Shown in pieces: positions 1 through 8,476 of a stretch of 64,000 nt of DNA; position 1 is the first letter of the stretch; every line of letters starts with the position of its first letter. The stretch lies in assembly GCA_052170555.1 (NCBI GenBank), contig JBQNAI010000009.1, positions 11,761 through 75,760 of the forward strand, read 5' to 3'. The position numbers and the translations under genes are program-made. Under the pieces are notes generated by a model that was not told the DNA's origin, did not search any database, and saw only the letters and a list, made by a program, of their open reading frames with translations. Source of the DNA: Scybalousia_A sp052170555. GTDB taxonomy: Bacteria > Bacteroidota > Bacteroidia > Bacteroidales > P3.

Positions 1-381
1 GTCAATCAAATCAAATTTTGTCTCCCTCAAAGTACTCTTTAATTCTTTTGAAGGAAGGAAATTACAAACAAGTTTTTTAATAGTATTTGGATGTACATCC
101 TTTGATTTATCTACCATTTGAGCATTAATTGTAGGATAAAAAATTCCCAACTCTCCCACTCTAACCGAATGACCTTGTTTTAAGAGAGTTTCTATTTGCC
201 AAGTAAGTTCCGTAACCGCAGCATTAACATCACCTTTAGATAAAGTACAATGTCTTTCCATTCTTTTACACAACTCATCATACTCTATTATCCCTGTATT
301 GTAGGCTTTCGCCATATATTTTTCCTCGTTTTTACCTTGATTGTGAACCTTACGCTTATATTTTACAAAAGGAAATCCCAT
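1..381 (-). CDS. HU-like (HU-HIG type) DNA-binding protein, 3' end outside window
   Basis: The gene runs off the left edge; 127 codons are visible from the ATG at 381. The translation begins MGFPFVKYKRKV and continues through a helical region (YDELCKRMERHCTLSKGDVNAAV) to VRVGELGIFYPTIN. That is the layout of the Bacteroidota HU-HIG family: two helices, then the beta-arm approach with a V-x-(V/L)-G-x-(L/F)-G core. Family members are small DNA-binding proteins, often of unknown specific role. No neighbour clarifies its job, and the C-terminus cannot be judged. Confidence 0.75.
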   Translation of the reverse strand, partial: MGFPFVKYKRKVHNQGKNEEKYMAKAYNTGIIEYDELCKRMERHCTLSKGDVNAAVTELTWQIETLLKQGHSVRVGELGIFYPTINAQMVDKSKDVHPNTIKKLVCNFLPSKELKSTLRETKFDLID

Positions 382-764
382 AATTATGAAGTATTTACAT
401 TTTTTATTTTACCTGTTCCTAGACTTTTTAGATAAATTGTATCCTTTCGGTATCACGCCCTTACAATCTTTATTATAGTTATAGTAAGATATGATAATAT
501 TTCTGCAAAGTTACAAAATAATTTTATAACCACGCACGATATTTTTGTTTAATCCGTCCAAAGTATAATTTCAGACCGTCTAAAATTTGATTTTGGACGG
601 TCTAAAATTTAATTTTAAACCGTCCAAACAAAATTATTTCGTAAGATTAAATAAATAATACCAACAATTATAAATATTTTTTATAATACTGCAAATTCGT
701 AGTCATTTATTATTGACCTGTATATACTTTATTATGTATACAAATGAAACGTTTTTTCTGCTTT
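382..764. other. Gene-free stretch with inverted-repeat cluster
   Basis: No coding region is supported between the HU-like gene and the end of cobB. The stretch is very AT-rich. It contains a compact cluster of four alternating CCGTC/GACGG words, annotated separately as a repeat at 554-625. Nothing else recognisable is seen. Confidence 0.6.
554..625. repeat. Cluster of four inverted ACCGTCC/GGACGGT words
   Basis: CCGTCCAAA (554-562), GACCGTCTAAAAT (574-586), ATTTTGGACGGTC (590-602) and ACCGTCC (619-625) alternate in orientation. The second and third form a 13-bp stem with one G.T pair around a 3-nt loop. The third can alternatively pair with the fourth, and the first with the third. Mutually exclusive hairpins or a multi-site operator are both possible. 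The spacers are A/T-rich and similar (AAAATTT). It lies upstream of the HU-like gene on its strand. Confidence 0.7.
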
Positions 765-1457
765 CTATTGATATTCATTCAATATTTCTTCTACCACTTT
801 TTTTACTCCCACACTCGCTTTTTCTTGTACAAAGGTTATTCCAGTTAAATCAACATTTGGTCGTTTTGTATCTACAAGATATTTTTTGCAATTCTTAGTT
901 ACATAGTGTATTAATCCTGCTGCTGGATACACTACTAAGGATGTACCTATAACAATCAATACATCTGCTTTTTGGACTTGCTCAATTGCAATATCAAACA
1001 TAGGGACGCTCTCTCCAAACCATACAATGAAAGGACGAAGCATCTTCCCGTTTTTGTCAACATCCAATGGGGTTATATCATGATACCCTATATAGTAAAT
1101 CTCTGTCGTATCATCCACACTACATGCTTTCGTAAGTTCCCCATGTAAATGAATAATTTTGCTACTGCCCGCTTTCTCATGTAAATTATCCACATTCTGA
1201 GTTACAATTGTTACATTAAATTTGTCTTCAAGTCTGGTTAGTTGCTTATGTCCGTCATTCGGCTCACAGGTTGTCAATTGTCGTCTCCTTGAATTGTAAA
1301 ATTTTGTAACCAATTCACTATCTCGCTCAAATGAATCATAGTTTGCAATATCTTCTATGCGATAATTTTCCCACAACCCGTCAGAATCCCTAAACGTCTT
1401 TATACCGCTTTCGGCAGAAATACCGGCTCCTGTCAATACAACTATATTTTTTTTCAT
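765..1457 (-). CDS. cobB: Sir2-family NAD-dependent protein deacylase
   Basis: This is a 230-residue sirtuin that removes acyl groups from protein lysines using NAD. The NAD-binding GAGISAESGIKTFR motif is at residues 10-23, QNVD at 87-90, the catalytic His in LHGE at about 105, and the late Rossmann GTSLVVYPA motif near 170-180. The four zinc-binding cysteines of classical sirtuins are absent: only one Cys occurs between the catalytic His and VWFGE. CobB-like sirtuins of this lineage often lack them, so this may be normal. It is the last gene of a probable gltX-DUF2520-cobB unit, 37 nt after its neighbour. Start is ATG at 1457. Confidence 0.92.
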   Translation of the reverse strand: MKKNIVVLTGAGISAESGIKTFRDSDGLWENYRIEDIANYDSFERDSELVTKFYNSRRRQLTTCEPNDGHKQLTRLEDKFNVTIVTQNVDNLHEKAGSSKIIHLHGELTKACSVDDTTEIYYIGYHDITPLDVDKNGKMLRPFIVWFGESVPMFDIAIEQVQKADVLIVIGTSLVVYPAAGLIHYVTKNCKKYLVDTKRPNVDLTGITFVQEKASVGVKKVVEEILNEYQ

Positions 1458-1494
1458 TGTTTTTTGATTTTACCAAATTAATCTATCTTCGCCA

Positions 1495-2244
1495 CTAACC
1501 AATATCAGATTTATTCATAATGCTTTCACTTATTATTTCATATATTTTCCTCTCCATCTCTGTCAATTCCAATTTGTGTTCTTGCATAACAGTTAATTCT
1601 TTTCTAATTGCAGGTCCTGTCTGAATATCAAAAGGATTATTTTGTTTAACTGCCACAACCGTTCTATCTATAAGAGGATATAGTATTGAAAACGGAATAT
1701 TCTTTTTCTCTAATATACTTTTTGCTATACCATAGAGGTGATTAGTAAAATTGTTCGTAAATACCGCTGCCAGATGCAATGTTTTTCTCTGACTATCATT
1801 TAACTTATAACAAATATTTGTTAGTTTTTTTGCCAAATTTTCTAACTTTTGCATCGCAATTTCATCATTTGTCCAAATACAAAGTGAAACCGTAGCAAAA
1901 TCTATCGCAATTCCCCTTCTTAAAGACTGCAAAGGATAGAATGAACCATAAATTGCAGATATTTTTTTCAAACAATCTGTGGACGTATATCCACTCGTAT
2001 GCACTACTATACTATTCAGTAAAACCTTCCTGCCAATTTGTTTAGATATATTCTCAACAGTCTCTTGTATAGCCTCATCTTTTACAGCTATTATGATGAG
2101 ATGACTTTTGAAATCTTCTTTTAAAAATGGCAAACGCGAAGAAACCATCTTCACATTCACGCCTTTCTCTTTCATTATGTTGTAATAATGACTGGCAACA
2201 TTACCTTGCCCCACTATTGTTACCGTTTGTATTTCCACAGCCAA
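1495..2244 (-). CDS. Rossmann-like/DUF2520 domain protein
   Basis: About 249 residues. The N-terminal half is a dinucleotide-binding fold opening with TVTIVGQGNVASHY (GxGNVA, as in ProC-like reductases) followed by HTSGY. The C-terminal half is helical and matches DUF2520 (LHLAAVFTNNFTNHLY). The family is widespread in Bacteroidota; an oxidoreductase function is presumed, with unknown substrate. No ATG precedes the motif. The frame opens after an upstream stop, with TTG at 2244 or GTG at 2238 as start. It follows gltX by 17 nt and is probably cotranscribed with it. Confidence 0.85.
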   Translation of the reverse strand: MAVEIQTVTIVGQGNVASHYYNIMKEKGVNVKMVSSRLPFLKEDFKSHLIIIAVKDEAIQETVENISKQIGRKVLLNSIVVHTSGYTSTDCLKKISAIYGSFYPLQSLRRGIAIDFATVSLCIWTNDEIAMQKLENLAKKLTNICYKLNDSQRKTLHLAAVFTNNFTNHLYGIAKSILEKKNIPFSILYPLIDRTVVAVKQNNPFDIQTGPAIRKELTVMQEHKLELTEMERKIYEIISESIMNKSDIG

Positions 2245-2261
2245 TTGTTGGAGTTTCTTTT

Positions 2262-3791
2262 TTATAAGTTAATCTTGTCAATGGCAATATTTAGCCGTCG
2301 AAGTACCTCTTCTTTTCCCAAAACTCTCATTATATCTAACATATTGGGCCCCTTAGTATCACCAACAACAGCTAAACGCAAACTGTTCATAATTTGACCC
2401 ATATTAAGTTCATTCTTCTTGATATAATCCATTAAGAAGTCCTCCGCTTTCTGTGCCCAATTCATATCCTCAGTCTTTTGCAAATGCCCAGATATGATTT
2501 TCATAATATGAGACGTCCCCTCTTTCCAACGCTTCTTTAGAGCTTTGGATTCATATTCCTTGGGAGCTATAAAAAAATAATTGCTATTCTCCCAAAGTTC
2601 GTTGGCAAAAGAACATCTTTCTTTAATAAGACAAACAACTTGCCTGACAGTGTCATAATTGGTAAATATGCCTCTTTGGTGCAATTCTTCCAAATAATCT
2701 TTAGTCAAAATGTCTATATTCATTTGCTGTAAATACTGATGATTAAACCATCTAGCCTTTTCCAAATCAAATTTAGCACCATGTTTTGCTATTCTTTCAA
2801 TAGAGAACTTCTCTGTAAGTTCATCAAGTGAAAATATTTCTTGCTCAGTTCCGTCATTCCATCCCAAGAGTGCAAGCATATTAATAACAGCTTGTGGTAA
2901 ATATCCGCTTTCTCTATACCCAGAGGAAATTTCTTTTGATTTAGGATCCGTCCATTGCAAAGGGAAAACCGGAAAACCTAACCTATCTCCATCGCGTTTA
3001 GATAACTTACCCTTACCATCAGGTTTTAATAACAAAGGTAGGTGAGCAAACTGAGGCATATCTGTTTCCCAGCCAAACGCTTTATACAAAGATATGTGTA
3101 ATGGACAACTTGGCAACCATTCTTCTCCTCTTATAACGTGAGAAATATACATTAAATGATCGTCTACTACGTTGGCTAAATGATATGTCGGCATACCGTC
3201 ACTCTTGTAAAGAACTTTATCATCTAATAATGAAGAATCTATCTTAATATGTCCTCTAATCATATCATCAAACTCTATTAATTCATTCCCCTCAAATTTG
3301 AAACGTATAACGTACGGAGTACCGTTAGCTAATAGCATCTGCACCTCATCTGCACTCAAAGATAAAGAGTTCTTTAATGATAGTCTTGTCTTGCAATCAT
3401 ACTGAAATATATTCTTATCTAACTCTGCCTGATTGCGTCTTACAGTCAATTCCTCGGCAGTGTCAAAAGCGTAATAAGCTCTCCCTTTATTAACCAAATC
3501 CATTGCGTAGTCTTTATAGATAGACTTACGCTCAGACTGTCTATAGGGACCATAATCTCCCCCTACGCCAATACCCTCATCAAATGACAATCCTAACCAT
3601 TTGAACGCTTCTACAATATAATCTTCCGCCCCCTCTACAAAACGAGTTTGGTCAGTATCTTCTATTCTCAATAAGAAATCTCCTCCGTGTTGCTTAGCAA
3701 AGAGATAATTATATAAAGCAGTCCTAACTCCTCCTATATGTAAAGGTCCGGTAGGAGAGGGTGCAAATCTAACTCTGACTCTATTTTCCAT
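2262..3791 (-). CDS. gltX: Glutamate--tRNA ligase
   Basis: Class I aminoacyl-tRNA synthetase that charges tRNA-Glu, 509 residues. The N-terminus MENRVRVRFAPSPTGPLHIGG carries the HIGH-type motif (HIGG). The KMSKS-type motif appears as KLSKRDGDR, a usual form in this enzyme. The ATG at 3791 is preferred; an in-frame TTG lies five codons upstream. A good promoter sits at 3829-3858, giving a leader of about 30 nt. It heads a unit with the DUF2520 and sirtuin genes. Confidence 0.97.
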   Translation of the reverse strand: MENRVRVRFAPSPTGPLHIGGVRTALYNYLFAKQHGGDFLLRIEDTDQTRFVEGAEDYIVEAFKWLGLSFDEGIGVGGDYGPYRQSERKSIYKDYAMDLVNKGRAYYAFDTAEELTVRRNQAELDKNIFQYDCKTRLSLKNSLSLSADEVQMLLANGTPYVIRFKFEGNELIEFDDMIRGHIKIDSSLLDDKVLYKSDGMPTYHLANVVDDHLMYISHVIRGEEWLPSCPLHISLYKAFGWETDMPQFAHLPLLLKPDGKGKLSKRDGDRLGFPVFPLQWTDPKSKEISSGYRESGYLPQAVINMLALLGWNDGTEQEIFSLDELTEKFSIERIAKHGAKFDLEKARWFNHQYLQQMNIDILTKDYLEELHQRGIFTNYDTVRQVVCLIKERCSFANELWENSNYFFIAPKEYESKALKKRWKEGTSHIMKIISGHLQKTEDMNWAQKAEDFLMDYIKKNELNMGQIMNSLRLAVVGDTKGPNMLDIMRVLGKEEVLRRLNIAIDKINL

Positions 3792-3828
3792 CTTATTTAT
3801 TCCCAATAATATATTTACTTATATTTTG

Positions 3829-3858
3829 CAAATATAATAAAATTCTACAAATCACAAA
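3829..3858 (-). promoter_or_regulatory. Promoter of gltX
   Basis: On the minus strand, TTTG (3858-3855) is followed after 18 nt by TATATTTG (3836-3829). This matches the Bacteroidota -33/-7 consensus TTTG/TAnnTTTG. The gltX start at 3791 lies about 33 nt below the expected transcription start. Confidence 0.6.
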
Positions 3859-3893
3859 AGTGATAAATAAAAATTAATCTGCGAAAAGAAAAA

Positions 3894-3933
3894 ATTGAAG
3901 TCCCACATTAAAAAAATGATGTGGGACTTCAAT
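3894..3933 (-). terminator. Hairpin with T-run after the SpoIIE gene; repeat-family copy
   Basis: ATTGAAGTCCCACAT (3894-3908) pairs perfectly with ATGTGGGACTTCAAT (3919-3933). Read on the minus strand, the hairpin is followed by TTTTTTCTTTTC, so it can end the gmk-SpoIIE transcript. The stem contains GTCCCAC, the core word of the dispersed repeat family of this window. Confidence 0.7.
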
Positions 3934-4044
3934 ACAACGGTTTCATCATATTGTTTTGTTTTTTTTATCGTTAATATTTTACATCTGACCTCTATCTAAA
4001 CTACATATACAAACAATTCAACAGTATAAGATGTTAATGTATTG

Positions 4045-5241
4045 TTATATGTAATCAATAAAAACTTCTTTCATAAATTTCTTTTCTAATATTAAAGCAA
4101 TACGTTCAATTAACGTTCTACGAATTTCAATCACTACTGGAATAGATGGATCATGGTGATTTTGGTTAATTTTCGTGCCAACAAGAAAATTAATTCTATC
4201 GGAATCCAACAAATATTGAACAATCCTATCTGCTGCTCCCTTATCTGACAAGCTATTGGCGGAAGTAATATCATTAAGTATGACCTCAACACGGGAAAGT
4301 GTCAAAACTCCTTCTGTAATCAAATCAACACCTTCCATAAATGAAAAAAAAGGCAAGTCATTACATATATCTTGATAATCATCCTTTATTTTTGCATTAA
4401 GCTCTCTTGCAAAAATATTAGCAGTTGTCGCTCCACAAAGGATTTTTTTACCTTGAAAATTCATAACCCTAGCAACATAATCGCTATCTAATTTTTTATT
4501 AATGGGGGGACCAGTTGCAATAATCAATTGTCGTGCATCACGAAAATATATTACTCCACAAGAAGTATCATCTTTAGAATCAAAATTGTCATTTGTATGA
4601 GCCATATCTACAACTCGTTGGGCGAGTTTATCTGCTGGGATATAACGATTATTCAGTATAGATTGACGAACAAATTCTATATACCCCTCTCGTTGCCATC
4701 CGAACGGGAATTTTTCGCTTCCCATACCACTCTGCGTAACTCCATCGGAAACATATAAAATTCTGTCTTCTTTACATGGAACAAATGAACAAGTACGTAA
4801 AATTCTACTTCTACCTTCATAATCTATATCTTCCAATTGTACATGTTGCCATTCCAACTCATGAATATTACCTCCACGCATCACAAGACAAGTAGGATTG
4901 TCATATTCTAATATGTTGACCTTTTCATTTACTATATCTATAATTGTAAATGTAGCATAGGATGTATGTCTCTCACTACAAATAGGCAAAGTTTTCATGA
5001 TAATCTGAGCAATAGCAACAGGATCCCGGTGTTCTTCTGCAAAGTTAAGTGCCATATGGGCCGTAAGCGTCGCAAGTATGTTTGCTTTAACGCCATGCCC
5101 CATACCATCAGAAAGGATACTCAATATACGATTTTGCATCTTCAATCGCTTAGATAAAAATACGTCTCCACAAATGTATTGCCCTTCATGGTAACGCTGA
5201 GCATTTGAAACCTCTACATAATATGTCAAAGAGGTATCCAT
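4045..5241 (-). CDS. SpoIIE-family PP2C-type serine phosphatase
   Basis: A 398-residue protein. The N-terminal ~240 residues are a SpoIIE/PP2C phosphatase domain with metal-binding GD (25-26), SDGMGHG (44-50) and later LYVSDG and DDTSCGVIYF. The C-terminal ~150 residues (from RQLIIATGPP) are a separate domain without a recognised fold. Such phosphatases dephosphorylate Ser/Thr regulators, and similar proteins are often encoded beside [FeFe] hydrogenase genes in anaerobes. Here the gene sits 4 nt after gmk, far from the hydrogenase at 46-50 kb. ATG 5241 is chosen over TTG 5268, which would overlap gmk. Confidence 0.85.
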   Translation of the reverse strand: MDTSLTYYVEVSNAQRYHEGQYICGDVFLSKRLKMQNRILSILSDGMGHGVKANILATLTAHMALNFAEEHRDPVAIAQIIMKTLPICSERHTSYATFTIIDIVNEKVNILEYDNPTCLVMRGGNIHELEWQHVQLEDIDYEGRSRILRTCSFVPCKEDRILYVSDGVTQSGMGSEKFPFGWQREGYIEFVRQSILNNRYIPADKLAQRVVDMAHTNDNFDSKDDTSCGVIYFRDARQLIIATGPPINKKLDSDYVARVMNFQGKKILCGATTANIFARELNAKIKDDYQDICNDLPFFSFMEGVDLITEGVLTLSRVEVILNDITSANSLSDKGAADRIVQYLLDSDRINFLVGTKINQNHHDPSIPVVIEIRRTLIERIALILEKKFMKEVFIDYI

Positions 5242-5245
5242 CTTG

Positions 5246-5803
5246 TTACAATATATACTGTTTAACAACGCTTATAAAATCCTCTACCGCCTTATCCAAA
5301 TCATCATTGATAATAATCTTGTCAAAATACTTAGAATAAGAAATTTCCATCTCTGCCCTTCGCAAACGTCTCTGCAAACTCTCTCTCGTTTCGGTGTTTC
5401 TACGGATAAGTCTCTTTTCTAATACCTCCCTATTTGGTGGCATAATAAAAATACTCAACACCTCATCACCCAGAATATTCTTTATATTCACACCACCCTT
5501 GACATCTACATCAAAAACAACCTTCTTAGACAAAGCATTTATCCTAACTATCTCGCTTTTCAAAGTTCCATAAAAAAGCCCTTCATAAACCTGTTCATAT
5601 TCAAGAAAATCATCATTTTGTATTCTTTCATTAAATTCTTTAATTGTTAAAAAATAATAATCCACACCGTCTTTCTCGCCATCACGTGGCATACGCGTAG
5701 TTGCAGACACAGAAAAGCCAAAATCCGTAGGATATTTATCAAATACCTTCTTTAATATTGTGGTTTTCCCTGAGCCACTCGGTGCCGAAACTATAAAATT
5801 CAT
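5246..5803 (-). CDS. gmk: Guanylate kinase
   Basis: Phosphorylates GMP to GDP with ATP. At 185 residues it has the normal length. The P-loop APSGSGKTT is at about residues 7-15. The GMP-binding segment (SATTRMPRDGEKDGVDY) and the lid arginines (RLIRRNTETRESLQRRL) are present. It lies 3 nt after the coiled-coil gene and 4 nt before the SpoIIE gene, within one transcription unit. Confidence 0.96.
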   Translation of the reverse strand: MNFIVSAPSGSGKTTILKKVFDKYPTDFGFSVSATTRMPRDGEKDGVDYYFLTIKEFNERIQNDDFLEYEQVYEGLFYGTLKSEIVRINALSKKVVFDVDVKGGVNIKNILGDEVLSIFIMPPNREVLEKRLIRRNTETRESLQRRLRRAEMEISYSKYFDKIIINDDLDKAVEDFISVVKQYIL

Positions 5804-5806
5804 CTG

Positions 5807-6763
5807 TTATTCAAAACGTTTTGTTATCATTGCTGCCAACGTGGTGTAAGCTAATGAGCCCTTTGCCCATTTCTTTTTAGTCTGCATCGTTTCCATTATC
5901 TCTAGTGCATTAGTTAGAGTCCCTGCTAAGTTCAAATTGTTAACAAACGTTGTATACTCTTTAATATTACCGGAAAACAAATCATTAATAAACATAAACT
6001 TTTCACTAACCCCTATTGCAGATAACAGATCTCGTTTAGTCTTATCCTCAAATTGTTCTGCTATGGATCGTATTTTATTCTCCGATTGTTGCTTTACTTC
6101 TCCCTTTATTTGTTCTGTGATATTCCTTATAGACGATGCTTGAATTATATCGTCCGATTCATCACTTGTTTTAGAATCCGAGGGTGACAAATTATCACTT
6201 TTTGTCTGATCTCTTATAACTCGTTGGTGTAAAAACTCCAAAACAGAAGACGTTTTGGCTTTCTGACAGTCTGCATTAACAATTGCTTTATCTTTAACAA
6301 TATCCAGCTCAATTTCTTGTTGTTGTTTTGACTCAAGATTTAAGTTTTCTTTTTCCTGTTGTGATTTTTCAACATCTTCTTCTATTGGCAGTAGCTCCTT
6401 ATCTTTTGTGCTAACTATTTGCTCGGAAAGTTTATCTATATTATCTTGTTGCTCAGAAAAGGAATGTACCAATTCAGAAGTATCTTGTTCCTCTCCAACA
6501 AATTCTTTTTTGATATCGTTTTCTTGGAGTATAACTTTATTTTCATGATCAGACAACTCTTGAAATTTTCTCAACAATTCATTATTTTGAAGAATTATTT
6601 GGTTATTTTGTTTTAAAATTTCCGAAGTATTTTTCAATAACACCTCCACTTTACTTTGCATATCTGCATTGATATCTCCCTTGTTGCTATCTTCAAGACA
6701 AATAATTATCTGTTGTAATAACTCATCTATCTTTGTTTTTAGATTAATCAAATTATCATTCAT
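5807..6763 (-). CDS. Coiled-coil protein of unknown function with conserved C-terminal domain
   Basis: 318 residues, no signal peptide and no membrane segment. Residues 1-80 and about 110-160 are Q/E/K/N-rich with heptad character and probably form coiled coils; a linker follows. The last ~85 residues form a compact domain (KFMFINDLFSGNIKEY to the C-terminus), the part shared with hypothetical proteins found in Bacteroidota. Its place between the pseudouridine synthase-like gene and gmk suggests a cytoplasmic housekeeping role. No function is assigned. Confidence 0.75.
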   Translation of the reverse strand: MNDNLINLKTKIDELLQQIIICLEDSNKGDINADMQSKVEVLLKNTSEILKQNNQIILQNNELLRKFQELSDHENKVILQENDIKKEFVGEEQDTSELVHSFSEQQDNIDKLSEQIVSTKDKELLPIEEDVEKSQQEKENLNLESKQQQEIELDIVKDKAIVNADCQKAKTSSVLEFLHQRVIRDQTKSDNLSPSDSKTSDESDDIIQASSIRNITEQIKGEVKQQSENKIRSIAEQFEDKTKRDLLSAIGVSEKFMFINDLFSGNIKEYTTFVNNLNLAGTLTNALEIMETMQTKKKWAKGSLAYTTLAAMITKRFE

Positions 6764-6789
6764 GATGTTGTAATTTTTATTGTATGGAA

Positions 6790-7680
6790 TTATTCATTTT
6801 TGTTAAATGGAAAGATAATAGAAGTGAAATTTTTGGGTAATGTCGTTTCTATTTTTAGACGTTTATTGGTACTCGGACGTAACATCTCTATGGAATATAT
6901 GCAATATCTTAGGACTTTATTACCTTGTTTTTTCTTATGAAAAGCATTATCTCCATACACAGGATTGCCTATCTGCGATAAAAGAAAACGATTTAAATAA
7001 GGTTGAGTAGCATTACCGCAAATATTTATTTGGTAATAAGTTGTATCTGCAAAACTCAAGTCTTTAACAGTGTTGTATTGCAAAAAAACACATTCAACAT
7101 TCTTGTCCTTTTCATTTGCTATGGAATAAATGCCCTCCCTATTAATCACTAAAAATCGTATCTTGTCATTTCTATGTTTAAGTGAATTTTCCACAACTGC
7201 AGCAACAGAAAACTTAAAACTACCAATCTGATTATTCAACCAATTTAACGCAAACTTATTTTTAGCAAACAAGCAAAGTCCACTTTCATCCGTTTGGGGT
7301 GCAAAAACTACAAAAAGATCATTTTTATGATATTTTTTTTGCAAATAACTTTTAGCCATACTAAAAAGAGTATCCTCTTTCTTATCCTTATACTCCACAA
7401 CACTTTGATTAGATTTTTTACTGACAATCATAATATCCATATCCTCATAAAGAATTGCTATATCTCTTTTTTCTTTTGCGATATGCTCACCCCCACTATA
7501 CTTTTGATATTCAATAGTATCGCCCTTATGTAAGACATATTCAAAACTTTTTAAACTTGCTCCCTGCATAGAGAAACAATTGTAAAGAATCATCTTTTTG
7601 GCTTTTGTCACGGATACCTTCTCAAAGAAGTTTATCACAAAATCTAATAATTTGATATCTTGCTTTACCTCAATTTTCAT
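6790..7680 (-). CDS. RluA-like pseudouridine synthase homologue lacking catalytic residues
   Basis: 296 residues from ATG 7680. An N-terminal S4-like RNA-binding region (1-60) is followed by a pseudouridine synthase fold (ILYEDMDIMIVSKKS at about 77-90). The catalytic motif HRLDxxTSG reads FAPQTDESG at 126-134, so the nucleophilic Asp and the preceding Arg are gone. The GRxHQIR motif near the C-terminus reads GNATQPYLN. The frame is intact, so it is probably a non-catalytic RNA-binding paralogue rather than a pseudogene. The in-frame ATG at 7731 is less likely: a TATTTTTG box (7708-7701) lies between it and 7680. An apparently active RluA homologue is at 51123-51839. Confidence 0.7.
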   Translation of the reverse strand: MKIEVKQDIKLLDFVINFFEKVSVTKAKKMILYNCFSMQGASLKSFEYVLHKGDTIEYQKYSGGEHIAKEKRDIAILYEDMDIMIVSKKSNQSVVEYKDKKEDTLFSMAKSYLQKKYHKNDLFVVFAPQTDESGLCLFAKNKFALNWLNNQIGSFKFSVAAVVENSLKHRNDKIRFLVINREGIYSIANEKDKNVECVFLQYNTVKDLSFADTTYYQINICGNATQPYLNRFLLSQIGNPVYGDNAFHKKKQGNKVLRYCIYSIEMLRPSTNKRLKIETTLPKNFTSIIFPFNKNE

Positions 7681-7758
7681 TTTATTTGCAAAATTTTCGG
7701 CAAAAATAAGAAAAATTCTGTAACTTCGCATTCTGTTTTGACAAAAGAGATGAAATAA

Positions 7759-8466
7759 ATGACAATTGAAATAAAAAATCTAACCAAAATATATGGAGCT
7801 CAAAAAGCTATAGACAACATCTGTCTAAATATTTCGCAAGGAGAGATTGTAGGACTGCTAGGACCTAATGGTGCTGGTAAGAGTACGATGATGAAAATCA
7901 TAACTTGTTTTATTCCGCCAACATATGGAGAGGTTAAGGTATGCGGTTTTGATATCTTTGAGGAACCTATGCTTATTCGTTCATGTATTGGATACTTGCC
8001 GGAACAAAATCCATTGTATTTAGATTTGTATGTAAGAGAATTTCTTAGCTTCATAGCCGGATTACACAACATAAAGGGAAAAGCAAAGAAAAAAAGAGTG
8101 GAAGAAATGATAGAATTGGTTGGATTAACTAAGGAAGTAAATAAAAAAATAGGGGCATTATCAAAGGGTTATCGCCAACGAGTAGGTCTTGCTCAGTCAA
8201 TGATACATGATCCTAAAATTTTAATCTTAGATGAGCCCACAACAGGATTAGATCCTAACCAATTGGTTGAAATACGTCAAATAATTAAACAAGCAGGTAA
8301 AGAGAAAACAATACTGTTATCTACACATATTATGCAGGAGGTAGAAGCTGTTTGTTCAAGAGCAGTTATCATTAATAACGGACAACTAGTCGCAGACGAC
8401 ACTATTGAACATTTAGCAGAGGGAGGCTCATTGGAAAAAAAATTCCGTGAAATAACTTTGAGATAG
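7759..8466 (+). CDS. ABC transporter ATP-binding protein, GldA-like
   Basis: 235 residues with Walker A GPNGAGKS at about 36-43, signature-type LSKGYRQR near 135, Walker B ILILDEP and the switch His (STHIMQ). Best resemblance is to GldA of Bacteroidota, the ATPase of a three-part transporter linked to gliding, also present in non-gliding species. It ends soon after the core with LEKKFREITLR. The ~60-70 residue C-terminal domain usual for GldA appears to be missing while its terminal tail is kept. No permease gene is adjacent. A TAACTTCG box at 7721-7728 could serve as promoter. Confidence 0.8.
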   Translation: MTIEIKNLTKIYGAQKAIDNICLNISQGEIVGLLGPNGAGKSTMMKIITCFIPPTYGEVKVCGFDIFEEPMLIRSCIGYLPEQNPLYLDLYVREFLSFIAGLHNIKGKAKKKRVEEMIELVGLTKEVNKKIGALSKGYRQRVGLAQSMIHDPKILILDEPTTGLDPNQLVEIRQIIKQAGKEKTILLSTHIMQEVEAVCSRAVIINNGQLVADDTIEHLAEGGSLEKKFREITLR

Positions 8467-8476
8467 TGACAAATTA

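Noticed and set aside
554..625. Possible minimal CRISPR array in the CCGTC cluster
   Set aside because: The units alternate in orientation, spacers are only 10-20 nt and similar to one another, and no cas gene is present.
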